DNA of 64,000 nucleotides from Halomonas alkalicola (GTDB lineage: Bacteria > Pseudomonadota > Gammaproteobacteria > Pseudomonadales > Halomonadaceae). Positions 49,405 through 58,620 of the stretch are shown piece by piece. The position numbers were made by a program, and so were the translations under genes. The DNA lies in the NCBI RefSeq assembly GCF_030704205.1, contig NZ_CP131913.1:1550001-1614000 (forward strand). Reading direction: 5' to 3'. The notes under the pieces were generated by a model. The model saw only the letters and a program-made list of their open reading frames with translations. It was not told the origin of the DNA and did no database searches. Every line of letters begins with the position of its first letter. Position 1 is the stretch's first letter.

Positions 49405-50505
49405 GTGTCGACTGCCAGCTTCGAACTGCTTCCCAACGCCACCCCCACCGCCGACACCATCCGGGCAGGGATCCTCGAGAACCCCGGCTTCGGTGGCTAC
49501 TTCACCGACCACATGGCCCACGTCCGCTGGACCCTGGATGCCGGCTGGCACGGCCGCGAGGTACGCCCCTACGGGCCGCTGACCCTGGACCCCGCCGCCG
49601 CCGTGCTGCACTACGGCCAGGAGATCTTCGAGGGCATCAAGGCCTACCGCCACGCCGACGGCTCGGTGTGGACCTTCCGCCCGGAGAAGAACGCCGAGCG
49701 CTTCCGCCGCAGCGCCCGTCGCCTGGCCCTACCGGAGCTCTCCGACGAGGACTTCATCGGCTCGCTCAAGGCGCTGCTGGCCCAGGACCACGGCTGGGTG
49801 CCGACGCCGAAGAGCGAGGCCGACGAGTGCAGCCTCTACCTGCGCCCCTTCATGATCGCCAGCGAAAGCTTCCTCGGCGTGCGCCCGGCCCATGAGGTGG
49901 ACTACTACGTGATCGCCTCGCCGGCCGCCGCCTACTTCAAGGGCGGCGTCGAGCCGGTCTCCATCTGGCTCTCCAGCCACTACAAGCGCGCCCCCCCCGG
50001 CGGCACCGGCTTCGCCAAGTGCGGCGGCAACTACGCCGCCTCCCTGGCTGCCCAGAAGGAGGCCAGCACCCACGGCTGCAGCCAGGTGGCCTTCCTGGAT
50101 GCCGTCGAGAACAAGTGGATCGAGGAGCTGGGCGGCATGAACCTGTTCTTCGTCTTCAAGGACGGCCGCATCGCCACCCCGCGCCTGACCGACACCATCC
50201 TCGAGGGCGTGACCCGCGACTCGGTGCTGACCCTGGCCCGCGACGAGGGCCTCACCCCCGAGGAGCGCCCGATCAGCATCGATGAGTGGCGCGAGGCGGC
50301 CGCCTCCGGCGAGCTGACCGAGGTGTTCGCCTGGGGTACCGCGGCGGTCATCACCCCGGTGGGCGAGCTGGTCACCGAGGAGGGCACCATCCGGCTGAAG
50401 GCCGACAGTGGAAACCCTATCGCCAAGCGCCTGCGCAGCAAGCTGCTCGACCTGCAGTACGGCCGCGCCGAGGATACCCACGGCTGGCTGACGCGGCTGG
50501 TGTAA
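49405..50505 (+). CDS. ilvE: Branched-chain amino acid aminotransferase
   Basis: A 366-residue PLP enzyme interconverting Leu, Ile, Val and their keto acids (fold type IV). Visible segments are LHYGQEIFEGIKAYRHADGSVWTFRP, YLRPFMIASE, the Lys-region KCGGNYAASLAAQKEA with the PLP lysine upstream, and IEELGGMNLFFVF, matching the long type II BCAT group. The start is a GTG at 49405. It is followed 3 bp after its stop by holC. Confidence 0.95.
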   Translation: MSTASFELLPNATPTADTIRAGILENPGFGGYFTDHMAHVRWTLDAGWHGREVRPYGPLTLDPAAAVLHYGQEIFEGIKAYRHADGSVWTFRPEKNAERFRRSARRLALPELSDEDFIGSLKALLAQDHGWVPTPKSEADECSLYLRPFMIASESFLGVRPAHEVDYYVIASPAAAYFKGGVEPVSIWLSSHYKRAPPGGTGFAKCGGNYAASLAAQKEASTHGCSQVAFLDAVENKWIEELGGMNLFFVFKDGRIATPRLTDTILEGVTRDSVLTLARDEGLTPEERPISIDEWREAAASGELTEVFAWGTAAVITPVGELVTEEGTIRLKADSGNPIAKRLRSKLLDLQYGRAEDTHGWLTRLV

Positions 50506-50508
50506 GGA

Positions 50509-50961
50509 GTGACCCAGGTCGATTTCTACGTCCTCCCCGATACCACCCTGGAGGCGCGTCTCGACTTCGCCTGCCGGCTGGCCGAGACCATCCAGCGCAA
50601 GGGCTATCGGCTGCACCTGCACGCCGAGGACGAGGCCATGGCCCGGGAGCTCGACGACCGGCTCTGGACCTTCCGCCCCGACGCCTACGTACCCCACGCC
50701 CTGCTGGACACGCAGGCGGCGGCCGAGCTGGATGAGCGGGTGCCGGTGACCATCGGCTGGGCCACCCCGCCCTCCCCCGACCTGGCCGTCCAGGCGCTGC
50801 TCAACCTCGCCCCGGACATTCCGGAGTGGTTCTCCCGCTTCGAACGGGTCGCCGAGATCATCAACCAGCACCAGGATGTGCTCACCGCCAAGCGCGAGTG
50901 CTGGCAGACCTACAAGAAGCGCGGCTACCCCGTGAAGGCCCACCAGCTGCGCGGAGGGTAG
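50509..50961 (+). CDS. holC: DNA polymerase III chi subunit
   Basis: A 150-residue protein that links the clamp loader to SSB. The N-terminus TQVDFYVLPDTT, QRKGYRLHLHAEDEAMARELDDRLWTF and FPDxxVPH-type FRPDAYVPHALL match HolC. The start is a GTG at 50509, three bases after the ilvE TAA and in the same frame, with the only plausible ribosome site (TAAGGA) touching it, so translation probably depends on ilvE termination. holC before valS is a conserved gene order. Confidence 0.93.
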   Translation: MTQVDFYVLPDTTLEARLDFACRLAETIQRKGYRLHLHAEDEAMARELDDRLWTFRPDAYVPHALLDTQAAAELDERVPVTIGWATPPSPDLAVQALLNLAPDIPEWFSRFERVAEIINQHQDVLTAKRECWQTYKKRGYPVKAHQLRGG

Positions 50962-50983
50962 TGGCTCCACCCACGCCTGGAGA

Positions 50984-51093
50984 GGGGCGCCGGGGACAGG
51001 TCGTCGGGGAGGTCCTATGCCAGGGATGGCATCGGTAGCGCCCAGGGAGGGGTTCACAGCGCCTCCCCAGAGACCTGTCGCCGGGTCAGCCCC
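50984..51093 (+). repeat. 110-bp structured intergenic repeat, copy C
   Basis: It lies 22 bp after the holC stop in sense. Terminal GGGGC (50984-50988) pairs with GCCCC (51089-51093). The outer stem is GACAGGTC (50995-51002) with GACCTGTC (51072-51079), then GGGGAGG (51006-51012) with CCTCCCC (51062-51068). Two hairpins follow: ATGCCA/TGGCAT at 51017-51032 with loop GGGA, and CCC/GGG at 51041-51052 with loop AGGGAG. GTAG lies between them at 51035-51038. Confidence 0.9.
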
Positions 51094-51118
51094 TCACGAT
51101 ATGCCCCGGCCAGTCCGG

Positions 51119-51148
51119 CTGACGCCGCGTGCCTCCCCGGGCTATAAT
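51119..51148 (+). promoter_or_regulatory. Sigma-70-type promoter of valS
   Basis: A -35-like CTGACG (51119-51124) and a perfect TATAAT (51143-51148) are separated by 18 bases. They lie 77 bp before the valS ATG and just downstream of the 110-bp repeat, so valS can be transcribed independently of holC. Confidence 0.65.
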
Positions 51149-51224
51149 CAGCCCCATTTTCATCGCCCTCTCCTGCCGTCCGACCCCCGGGTCGGCGGTG
51201 CTCATTTCTGGACCCGGAACGCCC

Positions 51225-54071
51225 ATGGACAAGACCTACCAACCCGAGCAGATCGAATCCCGCTGGTACGAGCGCTGGGAGGCCGATGGCCGCTTCGCCC
51301 CCTCCGGTGAGGGCGAGCCCTACTCCATCATGACCCCGCCGCCCAACGTCACCGGCAGCCTGCACATGGGCCACGCCTTCCAGGACACCATCATGGACAC
51401 CCTGATCCGCTGGCGGCGGATGCAGGGGCGCAACACCCTGTGGCAGGTGGGCACCGACCACGCCGGCATCGCGACGCAGATGCTGGTGGAGCGCAAGATC
51501 GCCGCCGAGGAGGGCAAGAGCCGCCACGACCTCGGCCGCGACGCCTTCATCGACAAGGTCTGGGAGTGGAAGCACGAGTCCGGCGGCCATATCACCCGCC
51601 AGCTTCGCCGCATGGGGGCCAGCGTCGACTGGTCCCGCGAGCGCTTCACCATGGACGACGGCTTCTACAAGGCGGTGCAGGAGGTCTTCGTGCGCCTCCA
51701 CAAGGAGGGGCTGATCTACCGCGGCAAGCGCCTGGTCAACTGGGACCCGACCCTGCACACCGCCATCTCGGATCTCGAGGTGGAGAACCGCGACCAGCAG
51801 GGCCAGTTCTGGCACTTCCGCTATCCGCTCGCCGACGGCGTTACCACCGACGCGGGCCTCGACTACCTGGTGGTCGCCACCACCCGTCCGGAGACCCTGC
51901 TGGGCGACACCGGCGTGGCGGTCAACCCGGAGGATCCCCGCTACGCCTCCCTGGTCGGCAAGTTCGTGACGCTTCCGCTGGTCGGCCGTCGCATCCCCAT
52001 CGTCGCCGATGAGCACGCCGACATGGAGAAGGGCTCCGGCTGCGTGAAGATCACCCCGGCCCACGACTTCAACGACTACGAGGTGGGCCGCCGCCAGGGG
52101 CTGCCGCTGATCAACGTCTTCACCCAGGACGCCGCCATCCTGCCCCAGGCCGAGGCCTTCGACATCCAGGGCCGGCCCCTGCCCGACATCGACCCGAGCC
52201 TGCCCGAGGCCTACGCCGGCCTGGACCGCTTCGAGGCGCGCAAGCGGATCGTCGCCGACATGGAGGCCGCGGGGCTCCTCGAGCAGATCGAGACGGTCAG
52301 CAACACCCTGCCCTACGGCGACCGCAGCGGCGATGTCATCGAGCCGCTGCTCACGGACCAGTGGTTCGTCGCCGTGGAGAGCCTCGCCAAGCCCGCCATC
52401 GAGGCCGTCGAGAAGGGCGACATCCAGTTCGTGCCGAAGAACTACGAGAACATGTACTTCGCCTGGATGCGCGACCTGCAGGACTGGTGCATCTCCCGCC
52501 AGCTGTGGTGGGGCCACCGCATTCCCGCCTGGTACGACGTGGACGGCAACGTCTATGTCGCCCGCAGCGAAGCCGAGGCCCGAGAGGAGAACGGCCTGGC
52601 CGCCGACGTCGTCCTGACCCAGGACGAGGACGTGCTGGACACCTGGTTCAGCTCGGGCCTGTGGACCTTCGGCACCCTGGGCTGGCCGGAACAGACCCCT
52701 GAGCTCAAGACCTTCCATCCCTCGAGCGTCCTGGTCACCGGCTTCGACATCATCTTCTTCTGGGTCGCCCGGATGATCATGCTGACCCTGAAGTTCACCG
52801 GCGAGGTGCCCTTCAAGCAGGTCTACGTGCACGGCCTGGTGCGCGACGGCCAGGGCCAGAAGATGTCCAAGTCCAAGGGCAACGTGCTCGACCCCATCGA
52901 CCTGATCGACGGCATCGCGCTCGACACCCTGGTGGAGAAGCGCACCGGCAACATGATGCAGCCCCAGAAGGCCAAGGCGATCGAGAAGGCCACCCGCGGC
53001 GAGTTCCCGGAGGGCATCGAGCCCCACGGCACCGATGCCCTGCGCTTCACCTTCCTCTCCCAGGCCACGACCGGGCGCGATATCAAGTTCGACATGGGCC
53101 GCCTGGACGGCTACCGCAACTTCTGCAACAAGCTGTGGAACGCCTCGCGCTACGTGCTGATGAACGCCGAGGGCGAGGATTGCGGGGCTGCCGGTGGCGA
53201 CGTCGAGCTGTCGCTGGCCGACCGCTGGATCCTCTCGCGGCTGCAGCAGACCGCAGCCCAGGTGACAAAGGCGATGGAGGAGTTCCGCTTCGACCACGCG
53301 TCGCAGGCGCTCTACGAGTTCGTCTGGAACGAGTACTGCGACTGGTACCTGGAGCTCTCCAAGCCGGTGCTGTGGGACGAGGACGCAAGCCCTGCGGCCA
53401 AGCGCGGCACTCGCCGCACCCTGGTGCGGGTGCTGGAGGCGATCCTGCGCCTGGCCCACCCGATGATGCCCTACATCTCCGAGGAGATCTGGCAGCGCGT
53501 GGCGCCGCTGGCCGGCACCCGCCAGGGCGAGGGCGACTCCATCATGGCCCAGCCCTGGCCCACCGCCGATGACGCGCTGCTCGACGACCAGGCGACCCGC
53601 GACATCGAGTGGCTGAAGGGCGTGATCGTGGCGGTGCGCAACATCCGCGCCGAGATGAACATCGCCCCGGGCAAGCCGCTGGAGGTGCTGCTCACCAAGG
53701 GCGGCACCGCCGACCGCGAGCGCCTCGAGGCCAACCGCCGCTTCCTGGCCAAGCTGGCCAAGCTCGAGAGCGTCACCTGGCTCGACGACCCGGCCGCGGC
53801 ACCGCTCTCGGCCACCCAGCTGGTGGGCGAGATGGAGGTGCTGGTGCCCATGGCCGACCTGATCGACAAGGACGCGGAGCTCGCGCGCCTGGCCCGCGAG
53901 ATCGAGAAGCAGGAGAAGCTGATCGGCGGCATCGAGAAGAAGCTCGGCAACGAGGGCTTCGTGGCCAAGGCCCCGGAAGCGGTGGTGGAGAAGGAGCGCG
54001 CCAAGCTGGCCGAGTTCCAGGCCGCCCATCGCCTGCTGGTGGAGCAGCGCGACAAGATCGCCGCGCTCTGA
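51225..54071 (+). CDS. valS: Valyl-tRNA synthetase
   Basis: A 948-residue class I synthetase charging tRNA-Val. The HIGH motif appears as [12 protein letters not shown] near residue 47 and KMSKSKGN near residue 546. The CP1 editing domain ([19 protein letters not shown]) lies between them, and a C-terminal coiled-coil arm (about 885-948, rich in [14 protein letters not shown]) ends the protein. ATG 51225 follows a weak site (GACCCGGAACGCCC). Full length, no oddities. Confidence 0.98.
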   Translation: MDKTYQPEQIESRWYERWEADGRFAPSGEGEPYSIMTPPPNVTGSLHMGHAFQDTIMDTLIRWRRMQGRNTLWQVGTDHAGIATQMLVERKIAAEEGKSRHDLGRDAFIDKVWEWKHESGGHITRQLRRMGASVDWSRERFTMDDGFYKAVQEVFVRLHKEGLIYRGKRLVNWDPTLHTAISDLEVENRDQQGQFWHFRYPLADGVTTDAGLDYLVVATTRPETLLGDTGVAVNPEDPRYASLVGKFVTLPLVGRRIPIVADEHADMEKGSGCVKITPAHDFNDYEVGRRQGLPLINVFTQDAAILPQAEAFDIQGRPLPDIDPSLPEAYAGLDRFEARKRIVADMEAAGLLEQIETVSNTLPYGDRSGDVIEPLLTDQWFVAVESLAKPAIEAVEKGDIQFVPKNYENMYFAWMRDLQDWCISRQLWWGHRIPAWYDVDGNVYVARSEAEAREENGLAADVVLTQDEDVLDTWFSSGLWTFGTLGWPEQTPELKTFHPSSVLVTGFDIIFFWVARMIMLTLKFTGEVPFKQVYVHGLVRDGQGQKMSKSKGNVLDPIDLIDGIALDTLVEKRTGNMMQPQKAKAIEKATRGEFPEGIEPHGTDALRFTFLSQATTGRDIKFDMGRLDGYRNFCNKLWNASRYVLMNAEGEDCGAAGGDVELSLADRWILSRLQQTAAQVTKAMEEFRFDHASQALYEFVWNEYCDWYLELSKPVLWDEDASPAAKRGTRRTLVRVLEAILRLAHPMMPYISEEIWQRVAPLAGTRQGEGDSIMAQPWPTADDALLDDQATRDIEWLKGVIVAVRNIRAEMNIAPGKPLEVLLTKGGTADRERLEANRRFLAKLAKLESVTWLDDPAAAPLSATQLVGEMEVLVPMADLIDKDAELARLAREIEKQEKLIGGIEKKLGNEGFVAKAPEAVVEKERAKLAEFQAAHRLLVEQRDKIAAL

Positions 54072-54091
54072 TCCCACTCGCCTCTGGCACG

Positions 54092-54123
54092 CAGCGGCCC
54101 GCCATCGGCGGGCCGCTGTCGTT
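54092..54123 (+). terminator. Terminator-like hairpin after valS
   Basis: CAGCGGCCCGCC (54092-54103) pairs perfectly with 54107-54118 around ATC, followed by TCGTTTC. It lies 20 bp after the valS stop. The U-tract is short. Confidence 0.75.
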
Positions 54124-54249
54124 TCGGCCGACAAGATCGCCTGCCGGGATTGACCTGGCACAGGGCGGTGACAGAGATATTAAGAAACGCTGTTCTGTCA
54201 AAAACCCTTCGCCTAGAATGGGCCGGAACATACACCGACCCGCGACTTC

Positions 54250-54987
54250 ATGATGCCACAGACTCCCCCCGCCCTCGCCATCGGGCGCCTTCTGCTGTTC
54301 AACCTGCTGGGCGCGCTGCTGATCTTCACCTGGCTCTCGCCGGACCTGCTGTTCTGGACCGAGATCGACGACGCCGTCTTCTTTACCACCAACGGCTGGC
54401 TTACCGAGGAGAACGACGCCTGGGTGTGGCTGGTAGCGGCCACCAACGCGCGACTCTTCGACGTGGTAAGCCTGCTGATCCTGCTGGTGATCTACCTGTG
54501 GGCCATCTCCCGAGACCCGCTGCGCGAGCAGCGCATGCTGCGCTGGGGCGGTATCGGCGTCACCATGCTGCTGGTGGCGGTGTTCATGGCCCAGGGCGTG
54601 CGCATGGTGATCGACTACAGCCACCCGAGCCCCACCCTGGTCTACCAGGAGGTCAACCTGATCACCGAGATGGTCGACTTCTCCACCAAGGACAGCTCCG
54701 GTGCGAGCTTTCCCGGCGACCACGGGGTCAACCTCTTCCTCTTCGCCGCCTTCATGTGGCGCTTCGCCGGGCTGAAGGTGATGCTGGTGAGCCTGGTGGC
54801 CGCGGTGATCCTGAGCGCCCCCCGCATCCTGAGCGGTGCCCACTGGTTCAGCGACGTCTACTTCGGCGCCATCGCCATCAACCTGATCATCGCGCCCTGG
54901 TTCCTGCTCACGCCGGTCGGACCGGCCATGGCCCGCGGCCTCACCGCGGGCATGGCCAGGGTCCAGGCGCTGCTGCCGGGGCGATAG
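54250..54987 (+). CDS. PAP2-family membrane phosphatase
   Basis: A 245-residue inner-membrane protein with about six helices. The PAP2 signature is present as KDSSGASFPGDHGVNLF (motifs I and II, with the acid-base histidine) and SAPRILSGAHWFSDVYFGA (motif III with nucleophilic histidine and aspartate). Such enzymes remove phosphate from undecaprenyl pyrophosphate, lipid A or phosphatidate; the variant PGDH in place of PSGH is also seen in the lipid A-type group. ATG 54250; the ATG at 54253 is an alternative. The repeat copy B follows 30 bp after the stop. Confidence 0.88.
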   Translation: MMPQTPPALAIGRLLLFNLLGALLIFTWLSPDLLFWTEIDDAVFFTTNGWLTEENDAWVWLVAATNARLFDVVSLLILLVIYLWAISRDPLREQRMLRWGGIGVTMLLVAVFMAQGVRMVIDYSHPSPTLVYQEVNLITEMVDFSTKDSSGASFPGDHGVNLFLFAAFMWRFAGLKVMLVSLVAAVILSAPRILSGAHWFSDVYFGAIAINLIIAPWFLLTPVGPAMARGLTAGMARVQALLPGR

Positions 54988-55017
54988 AAAGCGGACGACT
55001 CATAGGCCAGATGACGA

Positions 55018-55127
55018 GGGGCGCCGGGGACAGGGCAAAGGGGAGGTCCTATGCCAGGGATGGCATCGGTAGCGTACAGGGAAGTATTCACAGCGCCTCC
55101 CCGTAGCCCTGTCGACGGAACAGCCCC
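55018..55127 (+). repeat. 110-bp structured intergenic repeat, copy B
   Basis: GGGGC (55018-55022) pairs with GCCCC (55123-55127). The next stem is GACAGGGC (55029-55036) with GCCCTGTC (55106-55113), then GGGGAGG (55040-55046) with CCTCCCC (55096-55102). The hairpins are ATGCCA/TGGCAT (55051-55066, loop GGGA) and GTAC/GTAT (55074-55087, loop AGGGAA). It is sense relative to the PAP2 gene and antisense to the META lipoprotein. Confidence 0.9.
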
Positions 55128-55154
55128 GAGTTGCCACGCCGTCGAAGCTTTCGC

Positions 55155-55601
55155 CTAGTTGGCCTTGCGCCAGCCGCCGAGCACTCGCTGATCGGGGCCG
55201 AAGAAGACCAGCCGGTCATGGTCGATCAGGTAGCGGTAGGCGGTCTCCAGCATCCCCTTCACCCGGGCCGCGTCCTCGCCCTGGGGGCAGGCGCGCCGGG
55301 TGGTGGCCAGCTGCGAGAACTCGATGCGCTGATTCTCGCCGAGATTGGCCCGTCCCATCAGCTGGTTGCAGCCGTCGCTGCCGCTGACGCGGCCGTTCTC
55401 GTCGATGCGGAACCAGGCGGGCTCGGGCAGGGAGAGCCGCTCGTCGGTGCCCACCAGCAGCAGGTTCCAGCGCTGCTCCACTACCGGCCCCGAGAGGCTC
55501 ACCTCACGCTCTGGCGGCGCCTCGGGGCGCCCGCCACAGGCCGCCAGCAGAGCGGCGGCGGCCATCACCAGGCCCAGGCGGACCACAACTGTCGTCTTCA
55601 T
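55155..55601 (-). CDS. META-domain lipoprotein
   Basis: A 148-residue lipoprotein: signal peptide with lipobox LLAAC (cysteine at about residue 22), then a META/HslJ-type domain (WFRIDENGRVSGSDGCNQLMGRANLGENQRIEFSQLATTRRACP) with the conserved GxxGCN motif. HslJ-type proteins are linked to heat and novobiocin resistance, but function here is unknown. Asp is not at position +2 (GG follows the cysteine), so outer-membrane sorting is likely. Confidence 0.9.
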   Translation of the reverse strand: MKTTVVVRLGLVMAAAALLAACGGRPEAPPEREVSLSGPVVEQRWNLLLVGTDERLSLPEPAWFRIDENGRVSGSDGCNQLMGRANLGENQRIEFSQLATTRRACPQGEDAARVKGMLETAYRYLIDHDRLVFFGPDQRVLGGWRKAN

Positions 55602-55636
55602 GGGTCGTCGTTCTTCCTTGTCGAGTGGCCGGCCGC

Positions 55637-56077
55637 CTACCAGCTGCCGGTGTTTTCCATGGAGGCCCAGGGCTCCCGGACGGGGAGCGGGTCACCCTTC
55701 TGCAGCAGCTCCACCGAGATGCCGTCGGGGCTTCTCACGAAGGCCATATGGCCGTCCCGGGGCGGGCGGTTGATGGTCACGCCGTTGGCCTGGAGCTTCT
55801 CGCACAGGGCGTAGATATCGTCGACCCGATAGGCCAGGTGGCCGAAGTTGCGCCCGCCGGTGTACTCCTCCGGGTCCCAGTTGTAGGTGAGCTCGAGCTC
55901 CGGCGCCTTGAGCTCGGCGGAGCGCGCCTCGTCCTCGGGGGCGGCCAGGAAGACCAGGGTGAAGCGCCCCTTGTCGTTCTCCTTGCGCCGCACCTCCTTG
56001 AGGCCCAGCAGGTCGCAGTAGAAGCGCAGCGAGGCGTCGAGGTCGCTGACGCGCACCATGGTGTGCAGATACTGCAT
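55637..56077 (-). CDS. gloA: Lactoylglutathione lyase (glyoxalase I)
   Basis: A 146-residue GloA converting methylglyoxal-glutathione hemithioacetal to lactoylglutathione. Metal-ligand segments are [23 protein letters not shown] (His), [16 protein letters not shown] (Glu), [14 protein letters not shown] (His) and [12 protein letters not shown] (Glu). The start ATG at 56077 is chosen with AAGGAG at 6 bases; an in-frame TTG at 56083 is less likely. About 18 residues after VELLQKG form a small extension. Confidence 0.95.
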   Translation of the reverse strand: MQYLHTMVRVSDLDASLRFYCDLLGLKEVRRKENDKGRFTLVFLAAPEDEARSAELKAPELELTYNWDPEEYTGGRNFGHLAYRVDDIYALCEKLQANGVTINRPPRDGHMAFVRSPDGISVELLQKGDPLPVREPWASMENTGSW

Positions 56078-56133
56078 GTTCAACTCCTTAGTCGGGGAAA
56101 CACGGGGCTATCGCCGATGGCGGTACCGCTCAA

Positions 56134-56241
56134 GGCTGATCCGGCGACAGGCCTGCGAGGGGGCGCCATGAACCCCTCCCTGGGGGCTACCTCGACCTTC
56201 CCTGGTCCACGGACCCCCTCTCCGACCTGTCCCCGGCGCCT
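56134..56241 (-). repeat. ~108-bp structured intergenic repeat, copy D
   Basis: The conserved orientation reads on the minus strand, 42 bp after the DUF411 stop and upstream of gloA. Stems are GACAGGCC (56146-56153) with GACCTGTC (56224-56231, one G-U), GAGGGGG (56157-56163) with CCCCCTC (56214-56220), GACC/GGTC (56194-56207) and CCC/GGG (56174-56185). The terminal GGGGC/GCCCC is degraded. It is the most diverged copy. Confidence 0.82.
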
Positions 56242-56283
56242 TTCGCTGACGCGGCATCGATAACCCAAGATACCCTTGGGGAA

Positions 56284-56766
56284 TCAGTGAGTGTACTCGC
56301 TGAAGATCTCAGGCGTGCGGTCGTCACGGTGCCAGCCCAGCACCCGGTAGTCGTCGTAGCGGCCGGTCTCCATACCCGGCGAGCCGTGGGGCATGCCCGG
56401 CACGGCGAGCCCCGCCACGGCGGGGCGCTCCTCCAGCAGGCGGTGGATGTCCGCCGCCGGGACGTGGCCCTCGATCACGTAGCCGTCGACCATGGCGGTA
56501 TGGCAGGAGGCGAGCTCAGGCGTGAGGCCCTGCTCGATCTTGATGGCGCGCATCTCGCGGGTCTTGTGGCGCTCCACCGTGAAGCCCTCGGCCTCCAGAT
56601 GGTCGGCCCAGGCGCCGCAGCAGCCGCAGTTGGGGTCCTGGTACATCTCGACCACGGTGCCGGCCTGGGGACTGGCGCCGGGCGTGACCAAAAGGTAGGC
56701 GGCCAGGGCGCCACCGGCCAGCAGCGAGAGCGCGGTCACCTTGCGGTTCATGGATAGGTGTTTCAT
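56284..56766 (-). CDS. DUF411-family exported metal-binding protein
   Basis: A 160-residue protein with an N-terminal signal/anchor (MNRKVTALSLLAGGALAAYLLV), then the DUF411 core: VVEMYQDPNCGCCGAWADHLEAEGF with a CGCC pair, GLTPELASCHTAMVDGYVIEGHVPAADIHRLL, and GLAVPGMPHGSPGME. The family is predicted to bind copper or other metals in the periplasm. AGGAG precedes the ATG (complementary to 56764-56766) at 9 bases. Copy D of the repeat follows in its 3' region. Confidence 0.92.
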   Translation of the reverse strand: MKHLSMNRKVTALSLLAGGALAAYLLVTPGASPQAGTVVEMYQDPNCGCCGAWADHLEAEGFTVERHKTREMRAIKIEQGLTPELASCHTAMVDGYVIEGHVPAADIHRLLEERPAVAGLAVPGMPHGSPGMETGRYDDYRVLGWHRDDRTPEIFSEYTH

Positions 56767-56858
56767 GCTAGGGAACTCCTGAAGCGTGACGCGGGATGAT
56801 GGCATCGTGACAAGCCACCGACGGCTTGCCAATACCTGCCGAAGGAAAGAGGGTGGAA

Positions 56859-57395
56859 ATGTCGCACTACTGTGATCTGGCCCCGGGCCATCCGTTTCAC
56901 GGCCCCTACCATGACCACGAGTATGGCTTCCCGGTGGCCGAGGACGAGGCCCTCTTCGAGCGCCTGACCCTGGAGATCAACCAGGCGGGGCTCTCCTGGC
57001 TCACGGTGCTGAAGAAGCGCACCGCCTTCCGTGAGGCCTTCGAGGGCTTCGCCATCGACCGGGTGGCCGCCTATGGCGAGGCCGAGCGGGCCCGGCTGCT
57101 GGCCGACGCCAGTATCATCCGCAACCGCCTGAAGGTCGAGGCCGTGATCCACAACGCCCGGATGCTTCAGGCCCTGCGCGAAGCGCACGGCAGCCTCGCC
57201 GCCTGGCTCGACCACCACCACCCGCTGCCCCATGCGGAGTGGGTCAGGCTCTTCAGGCGCATCTTCCGCTTCACCGGGCCGGAGATCACTGGCGAGTTCC
57301 TGATGAGCACCGGCTACCTCCCCGGCGCCCACCGCGACGACTGCCCGGTACAGGCGCGCATCCTCGCCGCCGGGCCGCGTTGGGCGGATGCGTAA
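56859..57395 (+). CDS. tag: DNA-3-methyladenine glycosylase I family protein
   Basis: A 178-residue Tag-family protein. YHDHEYGFPVAEDEALFERLTLEINQAGLSWLTVLKKRTAFREAFEGF and the C-terminal HRDDCPV (zinc-ligand His and Cys) fit Tag, as does a cysteine near the N-terminus. The usual CxW start is only partly kept (HYCDLAP), so it may be a divergent Tag-like glycosylase rather than the canonical enzyme. ATG 56859 is chosen with GAGGGTGGAA upstream. Confidence 0.85.
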   Translation: MSHYCDLAPGHPFHGPYHDHEYGFPVAEDEALFERLTLEINQAGLSWLTVLKKRTAFREAFEGFAIDRVAAYGEAERARLLADASIIRNRLKVEAVIHNARMLQALREAHGSLAAWLDHHHPLPHAEWVRLFRRIFRFTGPEITGEFLMSTGYLPGAHRDDCPVQARILAAGPRWADA

Positions 57396-57456
57396 GGGAA
57401 CCCGTCCCCCACTCGTGGCATCATAGCCGGGTACCCTCAGCGAGGAACGCCTCCCG

Positions 57457-58524
57457 ATGGATTCGATTACCCAGGCTGCCCTGGGCGCCGCCGTGGGCGG
57501 TGCCGTGCTCGGCCGCCGGCTGGGCCGCAAGGCGGTGCTGATCGGCGCGGTGCTCGGCACCCTGCCCGACCTGGACGTGATCATCGACTACGGCGATGCC
57601 GTGGCCAACGTCACCCGGCACCGCGGCTTCTCCCACTCGCTCTTCGTGCTGGCGGGGCTGGCCACGGCGCTGACGCTGCTATCCGCCCGCTTCGCCAGGA
57701 CTCGGGATATCTCCCTGACGCGTTGGGGGGCCTTCTTCGGGCTCTGCTTGCTGACCCACCCGCTGCTCGACGCCCTCACCACCTACGGCACCCAGCTGTG
57801 GTGGCCGCTGGACGTGCCGCCCGTGGCCTGGCCGATCGTCTTTATCATCGACCCGCTCTACACCCTGCCGCTGCTGGTGGGCATCGGCGTGGCGCTGGCC
57901 ACCGGCGACGGGCGGCGCGGCCCCGCCTGGGGGCTGGCGCTCTCGTCCGCTTACCTGGTGTTCGCCTTCGGCGCCAAACAGCTGGTGGAGCATCGCCTGG
58001 AGCCGGTACTGGCCGAACGGGGGCTTGCCGAGGCCCCGCGCCTGGTCCAGCCCACCCCCTTCAACACCCTGCTGTGGCGGGTCACGGTGGTGGATGGCGA
58101 CGCGCATCACGAACTGCTGGTGGGCGTGCTGGACGGCGATACCCCGCCGCTGGTGGAGACCTACCGCCGTGGGGCCGACCTGGAGGCGGTGGCACTCGGC
58201 AGCCCGCGTGGCCAGCGGCTGGATTGGTTCGCCGGCCCCTTCCTGCGCTACGAAACCCGCGAGCTCGACGGTCGCGAGACCCTGGTGGTGACCGACCTGC
58301 GGCTGGGCTTCCCCGGCTTTCACCCCTTCGCCTTCACCCTGGCCACCCGCGAAAGCGACGGCTGGCAGCCGGTGGCGACCTCCGAACAGCTCGAGCCACC
58401 CTCCCGCGGCAATCGCGAGGCCCTCACCCGGCTGGCCGGCCGCATCCTGACACCCGAGACAGCCCTCTGCACCAGCGACTTCGTCGCCGCCGGCTGGGCG
58501 CTGGAGACCCCGGAAGCCTGCTGA
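57457..58524 (+). CDS. YdjM/LexA-regulated-type membrane metal-dependent hydrolase
   Basis: A 355-residue protein. The N-terminal membrane half has MDSITQAALGAAVGGAV, LGTLPDLDVIIDYGDAV, HRGFSHSLFVLA and LTHPLLDALTTYGT, the Asp/His pattern of the DUF457 (YdjM) hydrolase family. The C-terminal ~150 residues are soluble and variable. The substrate is unknown. It lies 61 bp after tag; a very strong hairpin follows. Confidence 0.9.
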   Translation: MDSITQAALGAAVGGAVLGRRLGRKAVLIGAVLGTLPDLDVIIDYGDAVANVTRHRGFSHSLFVLAGLATALTLLSARFARTRDISLTRWGAFFGLCLLTHPLLDALTTYGTQLWWPLDVPPVAWPIVFIIDPLYTLPLLVGIGVALATGDGRRGPAWGLALSSAYLVFAFGAKQLVEHRLEPVLAERGLAEAPRLVQPTPFNTLLWRVTVVDGDAHHELLVGVLDGDTPPLVETYRRGADLEAVALGSPRGQRLDWFAGPFLRYETRELDGRETLVVTDLRLGFPGFHPFAFTLATRESDGWQPVATSEQLEPPSRGNREALTRLAGRILTPETALCTSDFVAAGWALETPEAC

Positions 58525-58540
58525 GGCAGGCAGACGCCAC

Positions 58541-58577
58541 AACGCAGCGGGGCGGCCATTGGCCGCCCCGCTGCGTT
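58541..58577. terminator. Strong bidirectional terminator-like hairpin
   Basis: AACGCAGCGGGGCGGCC (58541-58557) pairs perfectly with 58561-58577 around ATT. It lies between the convergent YdjM-like gene and azoR, so it can serve both strands, although no long U-tract is present. Confidence 0.8.
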
Positions 58578-58620
58578 CGGGTGTGCGCGCTATCGAGCGC
58601 AGCGCCGGAAGAGCGCCGCC

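Noticed and set aside
50984..51057. Small coding regions predicted across the 110-bp repeats (peptides like MNPSLGATDAIPG)
   Set aside because: The same peptide appears only because the repeat is present; variation follows stem pairing rather than codons, and there is no ribosome site.
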